Positions 23,601 through 33,554 of a DNA stretch of 64,000 nucleotides are shown here, one piece after another. Numbering within the stretch: the first letter of the stretch is position 1; each line of letters begins with the position of its first letter. Origin of the DNA: Drosophila pseudoobscura (Eukaryota; Arthropoda; Insecta; Diptera; Drosophilidae); NCBI RefSeq assembly GCF_009870125.1, contig NC_046683.1:11966001-12030000 (forward strand), given 5' to 3'. The notes beneath the pieces were generated by a model. That model did no database searches, was not told the origin of the DNA, and saw only the letters and a program-made list of their open reading frames with translations. The position numbers were made by a program, and so were the translations under genes.

Positions 23601-26596
23601 AAGCCGGCGGGAAGTTGCCACTAGTCCCACTCGTTGCAAAACAAAGCCAGCCACTGAGGCAGCAGCGTGTGTACTTCAATTTTGAAAGATTTTTGCGAAA
23701 ATGTTAAACAGACACTACTGCAATTTGACAAATGTTATTTAAGAGCTCTTCGCTATCGCCGTACTTGTCTTATTTGTATTTCGTTTTTCTTTTAACGATC
23801 GCTGCCGGCTGGCGGCTGGAGGCTGGAGGCTGGAGGCAAACAATCATCGGTGGTTCGGTTCGGTTCGGTTTGGTTTGGTTCAGGCCAAGACGTGGCCAAA
23901 ATACTTAGCAAATACTCGTTGTTGGTCCGTTGCATACCAACATGCACTGTGTACACTGGTACACATGTGCCTGAAACTGAGGCCAGACAAAGCCCAGCCT
24001 CTACAACTAATTTTGCACATGGATGAAGCTGTACGAGTATCTAGAGGAGGAGTTGTGCCTGGAGCTGCTGTTGTTGGCCCAAACAATTTGTCGCGTTTGT
24101 CGCTGGTTCCGCAATTGTTTTATGCTCGCTGCCGAGGCCCATCTGAAGCGACCTCAAGCAAACATTTGGCCCTGCCAAACAGACGACAAAGAGACAGATG
24201 TGGGTCCGTCTCTGCCACTGCCAACGAAAAAGAATCACATAAACTTTCCACACTAAGAGCTCTCAATGGAGAGCACCCACGTTCACCGTGACCGTCACAG
24301 ATCATACAATTTTATCCAAAGTATCCATTCTCAGATGCATTTACAGATTCATATGTATCTCAATCATTTATCACATATGCAGAGCTCGTTTGAAGGGATG
24401 CCATAAAGAATATAGTAAATATCTCAAAATATATTTACTATTTCAAACTCATTCGGGAGTCTCTTTTTAAAACCGCACAGAAAGCAAATATAATTGATAG
24501 AATTTAAGAATTGAAGAAGCCGAAGTCCGCACCTTTATTGAATTAACAACAAGTTTGTCTGACGAATGTACATATAATCAATTTAAGCATGTATAAACTT
24601 GATCTATTGTTTGACAATAACAGGGACAGATAAACAAAAAATATATATATGTATATATTGCTGATCGAACCATAATTATAAATCTTTTGTGGTCCAACCT
24701 GATTTCTTGGCGGACAGACTCTTAAATTTATTTTACATAAAGCCAATAAATTCCGTATATCCCTCACATAAGACGAAACTGGATGTGCCTGAATTCTATT
24801 TGATTGTGTTCTTTTTTTTTTAATTACACAACCTAAAGCATAAATTTTCATAATATAATTAAGGCCTGAGACACGAACACATTAGCACTCTTAGTTTTTG
24901 CAGGCAGGCCCAAAAGTTCACTCTGAAGCCAGAAACCAGTTCTGGTTATCCCAATGAAGAACCTCTGCCACTCACAGTGATTCAGACACACCGAAATCTC
25001 TCTGAGACCAGACACTGTCCCCTCCCAAGCACTGTTGCTAGAGCCATGGATTTGCATGCGAATGTTGATTGGGGACTACAAATACACTTCGAATTGCATA
25101 TTTATGAGGTAATAGTAGAGCTTGACGTCATGGGAAGAGGCGGGAATCGATGGAACACTGATCAAAATATAAACACAAAAAGTAGCATATCAATAGAATA
25201 TTTAAGGAAATTCCCCGTTCGATACATAATAGGCGACTTTGATATTCATCTCGTTTGTTTAAGCTGTTCTTTCGGAATAGAAACCTAACGAACTTAGTTC
25301 ATATCAAAAAATATAAAACTCAATGAAAGCCTATTGCGAAATTTTCAATCTTCGGACCACTGAAAAACCTTTATTTTCACAGGTGAAACCCCGAAAAATT
25401 ATGCTGTTTGAAAAGTCACCGTATGGATACATCTTTCCGATTTACTTAAAAGAAAAAGCTATTGCGATAGCTTTTACCAGTTCGTGGCTAAAATTCTACA
25501 AGTTTGATAATTGTAATGGGTTTTTAAATACCCATTGACCCTTAATGGATTAATAATTCCAACAATTTTGTATACAAATTTCTATATACATATAATAAAA
25601 ATATAACCAAATTTTAATGATTGAATCTAAAAACCAAAACAAATCAATAAAAAACTTAAATCAGATTTTGGGCATAAACGAGTTTTCAACGTTGCCGCCG
25701 CCCAGTTCAACGATCGTTAATTATGTTAGACCGATATCTAGCCGAGAATATTGGAAATTAAAACAGCTAGGAAAATACCCCGTAATAAATGATTAATGAT
25801 GAAAGCTGATCATCAGATCTATTAGGGGTTATTGCTCGTACTCGTTAGGGGAGTATGCAAAATGGGCGGAGATATATGTAAGGGTAATGGTCTAGTTATA
25901 ACGATCCTTTCGCTATGAGACACTCTCTACTGTATATCTTTTAAGAGGATGTACCCTCAAAATATCAACTTGAATATCTTCAGAATGAGTATCAAACAAG
26001 TTCATTCCGGACAATTAAATGCATAATTTAAAGATCAAAAAATGACAAAAATACGAGTGGAATGCGCATTTTGATTGAGCATCGCCAATAACCAACATCA
26101 ATGTGCGTTTAAGTATCCATCGATTGATTTCTTGGGGCCCAATTAGCGGACACACATTGACAGACGAGTGAGGCGAGTGCGTGGAACTGGCTGCCGTTGC
26201 CAATGCAAGCCGATTATGACACCCGGCTGAACTTGCCAGGCGCTAATCAGTGACTCCATTTAGCGACTTATTAGAGAGCTACTATCCATAGACTAAGACG
26301 GAGAGGCAGAGGGAGAGGCGGACGGACCGATGTTTAATTGATGGAAAGGCCAAACGCGGATGGCGAGGTTCTAATCAAGTTGAGGTGGGATTCGACTGGA
26401 TCGAACAAACGCAAGGGGACGATAAGATCACATCTCATCTTTTGTTATGTTAGCTATGCAAATTCACCAAAAATTTAATAAAAATCAACCGACAAAACAA
26501 AATATGGGAAGACAGACAGAAATGATGTAGGAATCGTACGGAAAGGAAACCAAAACAAAACTCCAATTAGCATAGGCCCTAATCTTTTGTGTGGGG
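20601..26596. other. AT-rich intergenic region, no gene accepted
   Basis: The sequence becomes AT-rich from about 20600. It holds a CCGTCCAC repeat at 22040-22084 and a 14-base palindrome GATCCGATCGGATC at 22664-22677. There is also a small perfect stem (AATGGGT at 25515-25521 with ACCCATT at 25530-25536). Open frames at 21910-22329 and 24023-24256 lack recognisable domains and promoters. I see no transposon ends. Confidence 0.5.
22040..22084. repeat. CCGTCCAC/CCGTCCGC minisatellite
   Basis: Five to six copies of a 7-8 base unit. A related CCACCGTCCACCATC stretch occurs at about 36885-36925. Confidence 0.75.
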
Positions 26597-26640
26597 TATA
26601 AAAACCTGAAACGCCCCTCTCGACACTACCAGATTCAGAC
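26597..26640 (+). promoter_or_regulatory. TATA promoter of the 26.6 kb cluster gene
   Basis: TATAAAA at 26597-26603; TTCAGAC at 26634-26640 is a possible initiator just before the ATG at 26646. Confidence 0.65.
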
Positions 26641-26645
26641 CAAAC

Positions 26646-28802
26646 ATGGTAAGTTTCGGTTCTAGGGGGAACCACCGCGGATCTTTTGTTACCCTCAGCT
26701 CCGACTCCAATTTCAATTCTAGCTCTAGCTCCTATATTCCTCTCACTTTCTTTCAGCAAATCTCATACGTCATTGCTCTGGCCTTCGTGACCCTCGTGGC
26801 GGCTGATGTCAGCCACCTCAAGCTCGGTCTCTCTGCAGATGGCGCCTATGGACTGACCTCATCCTCCTCATCCTCATCTTACTCCGCCTCGGTGGTGCCG
26901 GGAGGCGATTCGAGCAGCTATCAGCCTGAAGAGCTGATCCCTGCCCATCTAAAGGTGGCCTCCATTGCGACTCAATCGTCCGGTTCTGCGGTGATTCCTG
27001 GTGGAGATTCGAGCTCCTACCAATCGGCGGAATATACTTCGGCTCACCTCAAGGTAGCCTCCACTCAGGTAGAATCTTCCACTGATGAGGTGATCCCTGG
27101 TGGAGATTCGAGCTCCTACCAGCCCGCTGAATATACTCCCGCTCATCTGAAAGTAGCCTCCGCTCAGGTGGAATCTTCCGCTGATGAGGTGATCCCTGGT
27201 GGAGATTCGAGCTCCTACCAGCCCGCTGAATATACTCCCGCTCATCTGAAAGTAGCCTCCGCTCAGGTGGAATCTTCCTCTGATGAGGTGATCCCTGGTG
27301 GAGATTCGAGCTCCTACCAGCCCGCTGAATACACTCCTGCTCACTTGAAGGTTGCTTCAGTCCAGGTGGAGTCCTCTGTTGCTCAGGCAATCCCCAGCAT
27401 CGGAGCCGACACCTACACCCCCGAGCAATTCATCCCAGAGGCAGATCGTGAGGCTCACTACAAGTATGTCCAGGAACAGCAGCAGGCGACCATCATTCCT
27501 GGTGGAGACTCGAGCTCCTACCAGCCCGCTGAATACACTCCTGCTCACTTGAAGGTTGCTTCAGTACAGGTGGAGTCCTCTGTTGCTCAGGCAATCCCCA
27601 GCATCGGAGCCGACACCTACACCCCCGAGCAATTCATCCCAGAAGCAGATCGTGAGGCTCACTACAAGTATGTCCAGGAACAGCAGCAGGCGACCATCAT
27701 TCCTGGTGGAGACTCGAGCTCCTACCAGCCCGCTGAATACACTCCCGCCCACCTGAAGGTTGCCCTGGTGGCTCCAGCGGCTGCTGAAGTGGCTCCCGGA
27801 AGTGACGAGAGCTCCTACCAGCCCGCTGAATACACTCCCGCTCATCTCAAAGTAGCCTCCGCCCAGGTGGAATCCTCTAGTGCTGCTGAAGTGGCTCCCG
27901 GAAGTGATGAGAGCTCCTACCAGCCCGCTGAATACACTCCTGCTCACTTGAAGGTTGCTTCAGTCCAGGTGGAGTCCTCTGTTGCTCAGGCAATCCCCAG
28001 CATCGGAGCCGACACCTACACCCCCGAGCAATTCATCCCAGAGGCAGATCGTGAGGCTCACTACAAGTATGTCCAGGAACAGCAGCAGGCGACCATCATT
28101 CCTGGTGGAGACTCGAGCTCCTACCAGCCCGCTGAATACACTCCCGCCCACCTGAAGGTTGCCCTGGTGGCTCCAGCGGCTGCTGATGTTGCTCCCGGAA
28201 GTGACGAGAGCTCTTACCAGCCCGCTGAGTACACTCCTGAGCAGCTGAAGACCTCTGCTGGGGTCCAGACAGTGGCTGCTGTCCAGGCTACTCCTGCTGT
28301 CCAGTACAGCTACACCCAGACTCTGGCAACCGCGGTGCAGGCACCTGCTGCCGTCGCCACCAGAGTTGGATCCTCAGTGGCTGCCTCGAATGCCGGCAGC
28401 TATCGGCCAGCTGATGTGATTCCCGCCTACGTCCAGGGTCAAGCTATCTTCAGCAAACAGCTTGTGGCTCCACTCCGTGAGTCCGTCGTGTATGCCAATG
28501 CCCAGGGTCAGGCTGTGATCAGCAATCAGCTTGTGACTCCATTCCAAGGGGAGTCCGTAAACGGTTATGGCCAGGGAGAGCCCAAGCCTGCCCCATTGTA
28601 CCAGGAGCCCGTGTCGAACGGCATCGAGGAGTTCAATGTCGAGACCCATGTGCCCGTGGCCATTGGTGGCAACACCGTCACGCCCGCTCACCTGCAGGCA
28701 GCCTACTCATCCGTTGCGTCCTCCTCCTCCGCATACTCCTCTGCTTCCTCCTCGACTGGTCATGACACTCAGTATGCAACCAACGGCGGCTATGTCTACT
28801 AA
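26646..28802 (+). CDS. Secreted repeat protein with DVSHL and C-terminal GYR motif (cluster gene 1)
   Basis: Exons 26646-26648 (only the ATG) and 26757-28802; 682 residues. The intron (gtaagt...tttcag, 108 bases) was chosen because it joins ATG to a clean signal peptide (MQISYVIALAFVTLVAA) followed at once by DVSHL, as in the neighbouring genes. The body has eleven copies of a unit close to GGDSSSYQPAEYTPAHLKVA and three copies of a longer cassette (AIPSIGADTYTPEQF through YVQEQQQAT). The end is TQYATNGGYVY. Unlike most of the cluster it lacks YLPP. Poly(A) signals are at 28825 and 28835. It is probably an extracellular structural protein of cuticle or eggshell; no catalytic domain is seen. 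The intron is a multiple of three and has no stop, so intron retention would stay in frame but would bury the signal peptide. Confidence 0.85.
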   Translation: MVSFGSRGNHRGSFVTLSSDSNFNSSSSSYIPLTFFQQISYVIALAFVTLVAADVSHLKLGLSADGAYGLTSSSSSSSYSASVVPGGDSSSYQPEELIPAHLKVASIATQSSGSAVIPGGDSSSYQSAEYTSAHLKVASTQVESSTDEVIPGGDSSSYQPAEYTPAHLKVASAQVESSADEVIPGGDSSSYQPAEYTPAHLKVASAQVESSSDEVIPGGDSSSYQPAEYTPAHLKVASVQVESSVAQAIPSIGADTYTPEQFIPEADREAHYKYVQEQQQATIIPGGDSSSYQPAEYTPAHLKVASVQVESSVAQAIPSIGADTYTPEQFIPEADREAHYKYVQEQQQATIIPGGDSSSYQPAEYTPAHLKVALVAPAAAEVAPGSDESSYQPAEYTPAHLKVASAQVESSSAAEVAPGSDESSYQPAEYTPAHLKVASVQVESSVAQAIPSIGADTYTPEQFIPEADREAHYKYVQEQQQATIIPGGDSSSYQPAEYTPAHLKVALVAPAAADVAPGSDESSYQPAEYTPEQLKTSAGVQTVAAVQATPAVQYSYTQTLATAVQAPAAVATRVGSSVAASNAGSYRPADVIPAYVQGQAIFSKQLVAPLRESVVYANAQGQAVISNQLVTPFQGESVNGYGQGEPKPAPLYQEPVSNGIEEFNVETHVPVAIGGNTVTPAHLQAAYSSVASSSSAYSSASSSTGHDTQYATNGGYVY
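27352..28155 (+). repeat. Three copies of a ~200-base coding cassette
   Basis: Blocks starting at 27352, 27556 and 27955 are nearly identical at the DNA level. The first two are exactly 204 bases apart. The near identity at silent sites points to recent duplication or gene conversion. Confidence 0.9.
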
Positions 28803-28840
28803 GCTTAGTCTTTAAGAGTTCCAAAATAAATATTAATAAA

Positions 28841-30492
28841 TAATCTCATCATCAACCGAATCGATTATTTTCTTGTACTTTTGATTGGATAGCTACTGTT
28901 CCTGTAATTCTCAAGGTTATCGAATGGATAAATGGTAATATATACATACCTAGATGTAACAGATCCTTAACAGCTTAATCCTACTTACTCGTTGAAAATT
29001 CCTATATACTAGGGGTCAAGTCCACTGCACACTCGTTTCGCTCACTCGCCGAATCGCGTTATTCGCTGACGTTGATATAAGTATAATATCGGACGAATCT
29101 GTAGGTGGTGTCGACTTTCAATTTACTTGAAAAACTTTTAAAAATGATTCATCTGTTTAAAATGCCACTGTAAAACAATCTCTAATTCCTGTTAACAATT
29201 CTCGCACTTGTTAAATACGTTTCCATTTCCTGACCACATAACACCAGTTACTCAATCATTAGTTCGTGCTCGCTAAACAGGATCCCTTCCATGATCTTTG
29301 CTTCGAAATCTGATCTGTTAACAGATCACATTTCTCACAGAACACAGCTCCCCGCTACATCTTCCTTTGCCACTACTACCTGCTCTTCCCTGTGGCTGTG
29401 ATCTCATCATTAACCTGATCAACGTGATTCTACAGTTACCGCTCATGCTCAACTCTCACGCACCAGCACTGCAACAGGCCCATGCAACATGCTGTCATGC
29501 CTCCCATGCTCCCTCCTCCTCCTCCTCCATACCCTTCCCTTCGTAGCCGTGGCCACATGTTTTTGAGTGCCTTTGCCGGTTCCATTTCAAGTTCATGGGC
29601 ACAAAAACAGAGATCTGCATTGGTGGCCAAAGTAAAAGTTGATCTGCCCGACTGCCCGGATGGCTGGATGGCTGCCCCGACTGGAGCCGGGCTCATGGCT
29701 CATGATTATTATGTAAAGCTCGCCATTCCGCTCGTAACTCTAAGGCATTCTCAAGGCCGTCCACGGATCGCATCGGTTCGGATGGGAGCGTCTTCTTGAT
29801 GGGTTTTTAGAAAGTGCTCGCTGAGAGCGGGCCCCAAGTTGGCTTCCACACGGCTCGTTCTTTTGGTGCAATCAATCTAGCTGGTTGTCAGGCAAGGCCA
29901 TATGCATGGATCTTTCCGTTGGGGTTCATGCTGCTTCGCCGTAGCCCATTTCTGCGGTCAACCGCACATTGGCCCAAAGGTTGCGGGTTTCATATATCCA
30001 TAAAGTGTTAAATTGAATGTTAATTAGTGGAACCCACAACCGACGCAACAAAAACCAAAAAAAAAAACTCAACCCAGAGCTCGTCATGCGCGGGCGGGGT
30101 CCCCTCCGCCCATGGAGCCGGTTAATCGGCTTGATTGAAGACCTAACCAAAGTAGGTCCCAAAGTAGTTCATAAGAGTCCGTGGCCTGTTGCCTGAAGCC
30201 TGCTGCTCCATGCCCCCCATGCATGATCCGTTGCCCGTGCTGAAACCCGTTGCGGAAAACTATTTTGTAAATGAGTTAAACTCGTTTACGCGTGTGTGAT
30301 TTTTTTTGGTTTATGTTAAATTTTATTTATATTTCACTCTTTTTTTCTGCCACAATACCATAATCTCGTTCCTGACAGTTGCTGGTTTCGCCCTAAAATT
30401 TATATGTAGCGACTTCTGCTGCCGCTTCGCTTCTTTGGCTGCTGCAAGGCAACCTCTGGGCAGGGGCTTTTCTTCGACTCTTCTGCTTCGAC
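28841..30492. other. Intergenic between cluster genes 1 and 2
   Basis: No gene is seen. CTCCTC runs lie near 29506-29530 and A/T homopolymers near 30056 and 30301. Confidence 0.55.
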
Positions 30493-30530
30493 TATAAATT
30501 GCCAGACCGCTCTAGGGAACGGCATCAGTC
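30493..30530 (+). promoter_or_regulatory. TATA plus TCAGTC initiator (cluster gene 2)
   Basis: TATAAAT at 30493 and TCAGTC at 30525-30530; 34 bases from the first T of TATA to the A of the initiator. This is canonical fly core-promoter geometry. Confidence 0.8.
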
Positions 30531-30586
30531 TCAGCCTCTAGCTCGTCCAGCACAGTCGTCGCCAATCACTCTCAGCCATATCAAAC

Positions 30587-31376
30587 ATGGTCAGTGCCTG
30601 CTCTTAGCCCGCAAATAGTCTTTTGTTTCCACTGGCTATATTTTGTACTCGTATTATATTTTTTGCAAGTGTTTTGGTGTAATTTGTGTTTGTGTAACGT
30701 GTGTCTCCCCTCCTTCTTGCAGAAACTCCTCATTGTGTTCGCCCTGTTCGCCTGCGCGGCCGCCGATGTCAGCCACCTGGCCCCCAGTAACGAGTACCTG
30801 CCACCTGTCCAGAACTCATACGCGGCTCCATCGGTGAGCTACTCCGCACCGGCCATCCAGCAGACGTACTCGGCCCCAGCCATCCAGCAGCAGACGTACT
30901 CCGCACCGGCCATCCAGCAGACGTACTCGGCCCCAGCCATCCAGCAGCAGACCTATGCCGCCCCCAGCAACGAGTACCTGCCCCCCGTTCAGCAGACCTA
31001 CTCCGCTCCAGCTGTCCAGAGGACCTACTCGGCTCCATCCGTGAGCTACTCGGCCCCGTCCGTGAGCTACTCGGCCCCAGCTGTCCAGCAGACATATTCT
31101 GCTCCATCGGTCAGCTACTCTGCTCCCTCCGTTAGCTATTCGGCCCCAGCTCCCTCCGTGAGCTACTCTGCCCCGTCCGTCAGCTACTCTGCCCCGTCCG
31201 TCAGCTACTCCGCTCCGGCCTACCAGCAGCAGTCGTACTCTGCTCCGGCCTACCAGCAGCAGTCGTACTCCGCTCCGGCCTACCAGCAGCAGTCGTACTC
31301 TGCTCCCTCCGTGAGCTACTCCCAGGATGTGGGCACCCAATACGCCTCCAACGGCGGCTATGTCTACAGGAAGTAA
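30587..31376 (+). CDS. Secreted YSAP-repeat protein with DVSHL, YLPP and GYR motifs (cluster gene 2)
   Basis: Exons 30587-30589 (ATG) and 30723-31376; 218 residues. The intron (gtcagt...cttgcag, 133 bases) is not a multiple of three and must be removed. The signal peptide MKLLIVFALFACAAA is followed directly by DVSHLAPSNEYLPP. The body is YSAP repeats separated by AIQQT, SVS and AYQQQ spacers, with a second SNEYLPP. The end is TQYASNGGYVYRK. YLP and GYR are short tyrosine-bearing motifs known from Drosophila secreted proteins of unknown function. The regular tyrosines and the AP-rich repeats suggest a cuticle or eggshell matrix protein; this is inference. The long minus-strand frame over it is a by-product of the repeat codons. 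Confidence 0.88.
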
Positions 31377-32323
31377 GAAGCTGAAAAACTGATCCACTGT
31401 AAATAACTCTTCTTTGTGTGAATTTGTTTTTCTTTTTTTTTTCATAAACAAAGTAAATGAAAACGTTCTAAAAACAAAAGCAAAAATGATTTTAACCGAC
31501 TTTCAGATGGGCTTTGGTTTATGAATTGCACTGCGCTAAGGCTCGTTAAAGCAAAGCTTTTGACGATATAAAGTTTTGTGGAAAGCTTTAAAGCTTTAAC
31601 ACACAAGCTTTTATGGGGTTGTTTTTCGAGGCTGATTTAAAGCTTATGGTCTGATGCGCAGCATAAAAGCTTTAGGGCTTTCAATAGCTTGAAAGGGTCA
31701 AAAGCGAGCTTTGTTGAACAGTTCATATGGTCTTTACGAGCTTTATCTAGGATAACAATTCAACAGAAACAAAGCTGTACTCCTGGAGTTCTGAAATGAG
31801 GCTTTGTTGCATTCCTCTCAAAGAGCTTTTGTTTTTATTCGATGTTGTACCAGAAATTGAATTGTAAATATCCTTAAGCAAATTAAGGCTTGTAAGACCC
31901 CCTTCTTTCCTAAAAAGCTTTCGTCATTCCTTAATGTATTCTCTGCTATACAATCCATCCAAAATATGGCTTTCTTTCAAGTTCAGAGATATGATTTCTT
32001 CTCTATTCATCTTTCCACCGCTTTATGCAAAATTGCTTTGGACATTGGATGTCTGCATGTTATTATTTTCTGTCTGTAAAGTCTGCCTGCCTAATTAATT
32101 TTTATAGTTCAAACGCATGGAACAGTCTGTTCCAGCACTATCCCCCTGGGGCCAGATCTGCGGGACTATTTATGGAACCTTTATTGTGATGCAAAGCAAT
32201 TTCCGTTCGCGAAATGGAAATGGAAAGTGAGATGAACCGAAGCTGTAGACGAAGCCGGAACGGGCCCAGCGATTGAGATGAAGAGCAGTTTATGTAAGCC
32301 TCGAGGCGGCATCCAAAAAAGTC
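31377..32323. other. Intergenic with AAGCTT cluster
   Basis: No gene is seen. Six AAGCTT palindromes fall between 31554 and 31672, with one more at 31915-31920 and many AAAGC/GCTTT half-sites around them. Confidence 0.7.
31554..31672. repeat. Dense cluster of AAAGCTTT-like palindromes
   Basis: AAGCTT occurs at 31554, 31583, 31591, 31605, 31640 and 31667. Chance expectation is about one per 4 kb. The spacing is irregular, so this is not a simple tandem repeat. It could be a homotypic regulatory element or a decayed repeat. Confidence 0.55.
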
Positions 32324-32364
32324 TTATAAGAGAGCCCAGTGCGCGGACCGAGGCCGCACAGTCC
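32324..32364 (+). promoter_or_regulatory. TATA plus ACAGTC initiator (cluster gene 3)
   Basis: TTATAAG at 32324-32330 and ACAGTCC at 32358-32364, 36-42 bases before the ATG at 32400. Confidence 0.65.
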
Positions 32365-32399
32365 CCACCGAAGTTGAAGGTCGAAGTTGAGCCCCCAAG

Positions 32400-33554
32400 A
32401 TGGACCGGTGGCCACTATTCCTAGCTTTACTCCTGCTGCCGCTGATCAAGAGCGATGTGAGTCACCTACCCAAGGACTACATACCCCCCACGCCAGAAGA
32501 GGAGGAGTCCCTGCAGTCTGTAGATCATCAGGAGACGCCCCTCCTTCATCGCGAACATGAAGAACACGAACACGATCCTGAGGGACATTCCAATGACGCC
32601 AATGGCTTCTATCCGAGTGTGGGTCTGCCTCTACCCCCGGGCTATGCGGTGCCCACGGGGAATAATGTGCCGCCGCCGCCCGCCCAGCCGCCCAACTTCC
32701 CGCTGCCCATCTACCCGCCCTACTTTGGCTTTGGTGGACCACAGGAATCCGTGGATCCTAATGGAAATCCGTTTGGAAGCGGTCCACCGAATGCGGCCAT
32801 ACAGCAGCCACCACAAGGGGCACCCTTTCCACAGGGTGGTCCGTTCCCTAATGGTGGACAGATTGGTCCATTCCCAGGTCAAGGAGGTCCATTCCCAGGA
32901 CAGGGAGGTCCATTCCCAGGACAAGGAGGTCCATTTCCAGGACAGGGAGGCCCATTCCCAGGACAAGGAGGTCCATTCCCAGGACAGGGTAGTACATTCC
33001 CAGGGCAGGGAGGTCCATTCCCAGGGCAGGGAGGTCCATTCCCAGGACAGGGTAGTCCATTCCCAGAGCAGGGAGGTCCATTCCCAGGACTGGGAGGTCC
33101 ATTCCCAGGGCAGGCAGGTCCTTTCCCAGGGCAGGGAGGTCCATTCCCAGGACAGGGTAGTCCATTCCCAGGACAGGGAGGTTCATTCCCTCAACCGGGT
33201 AATCCATTCCCCGGCCCATTCCCACCAGATTATCTGACCAACCAAGGCCTGCCCATACCTGGATCGCAGTCGCCCTTCCAACAAAGTCACGCGGGATTTA
33301 ATGTGCCTCCCGGATTTGGTGGACCACAGCCACAGGGCTCTAATCCGTTTCAGCAGTTCGGAACCGGCTTTGGGGGACCTGGACCGCAGGCATTCGCTGA
33401 CGAGCCAGAGAAACCCATAGACGAGGAGGTCGCCGAACCGGAGAAATATCCACAGCCACAGCCTGTAGAATCACAGGCAAGCACGGAGTCACCGAAAAGC
33501 GGCGACACCATCTATGGGGCAAATGGCGGCTACGTCTATCAGCGGGTCAAGTGA
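32400..33554 (+). CDS. Secreted FPGQGGP-repeat protein with DVSHL and GYR motifs (cluster gene 3)
   Basis: One exon, 384 residues. The signal peptide MDRWPLFLALLLLPLIKS is followed by DVSHLPKDYIPP, a variant of the DVSHL-YLPP header. A region rich in E, H and D follows (about 30-70), then a proline-rich stretch. About fifteen seven-residue units of FPGQGGP type (DNA period 21 bases, about 32864-33210) come next, then an acidic stretch (DEPEKPIDEEVAEPEK) and the end YGANGGYVYQRVK. It is the only member without the intron after the ATG and the only one built on a glycine-proline repeat rather than YSAP or SYQP. It is probably an extracellular matrix protein. Placement in the family rests on the two terminal motifs, the promoter and the position. 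Confidence 0.85.
   Translation: MDRWPLFLALLLLPLIKSDVSHLPKDYIPPTPEEEESLQSVDHQETPLLHREHEEHEHDPEGHSNDANGFYPSVGLPLPPGYAVPTGNNVPPPPAQPPNFPLPIYPPYFGFGGPQESVDPNGNPFGSGPPNAAIQQPPQGAPFPQGGPFPNGGQIGPFPGQGGPFPGQGGPFPGQGGPFPGQGGPFPGQGGPFPGQGSTFPGQGGPFPGQGGPFPGQGSPFPEQGGPFPGLGGPFPGQAGPFPGQGGPFPGQGSPFPGQGGSFPQPGNPFPGPFPPDYLTNQGLPIPGSQSPFQQSHAGFNVPPGFGGPQPQGSNPFQQFGTGFGGPGPQAFADEPEKPIDEEVAEPEKYPQPQPVESQASTESPKSGDTIYGANGGYVYQRVK
32864..33210 (+). repeat. 21-base coding minisatellite (FPGQGGP)
   Basis: About fifteen units close to GGTCCATTCCCAGGACAGG, in frame. Copy number is likely to vary between individuals. Confidence 0.85.

Noticed and set aside
24023-24256. 77-codon plus frame MKLYEYLEEELCLELL...
   Set aside because: No family, promoter or poly(A) signal; overlapping frames on minus are just as long.
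25323-25538. 71-codon plus frame in AT-rich DNA
   Set aside because: No recognisable domain. Considered as a transposon remnant, but no terminal repeats or other parts are visible.
30816-31451. 211-codon minus frame opposite cluster gene 2
   Set aside because: Antisense shadow of the YSAP repeats: repeated codons keep the opposite strand open. The same holds for minus frames at 26949-27344, 32848-33225, 37395-38504 and 45718-46207.
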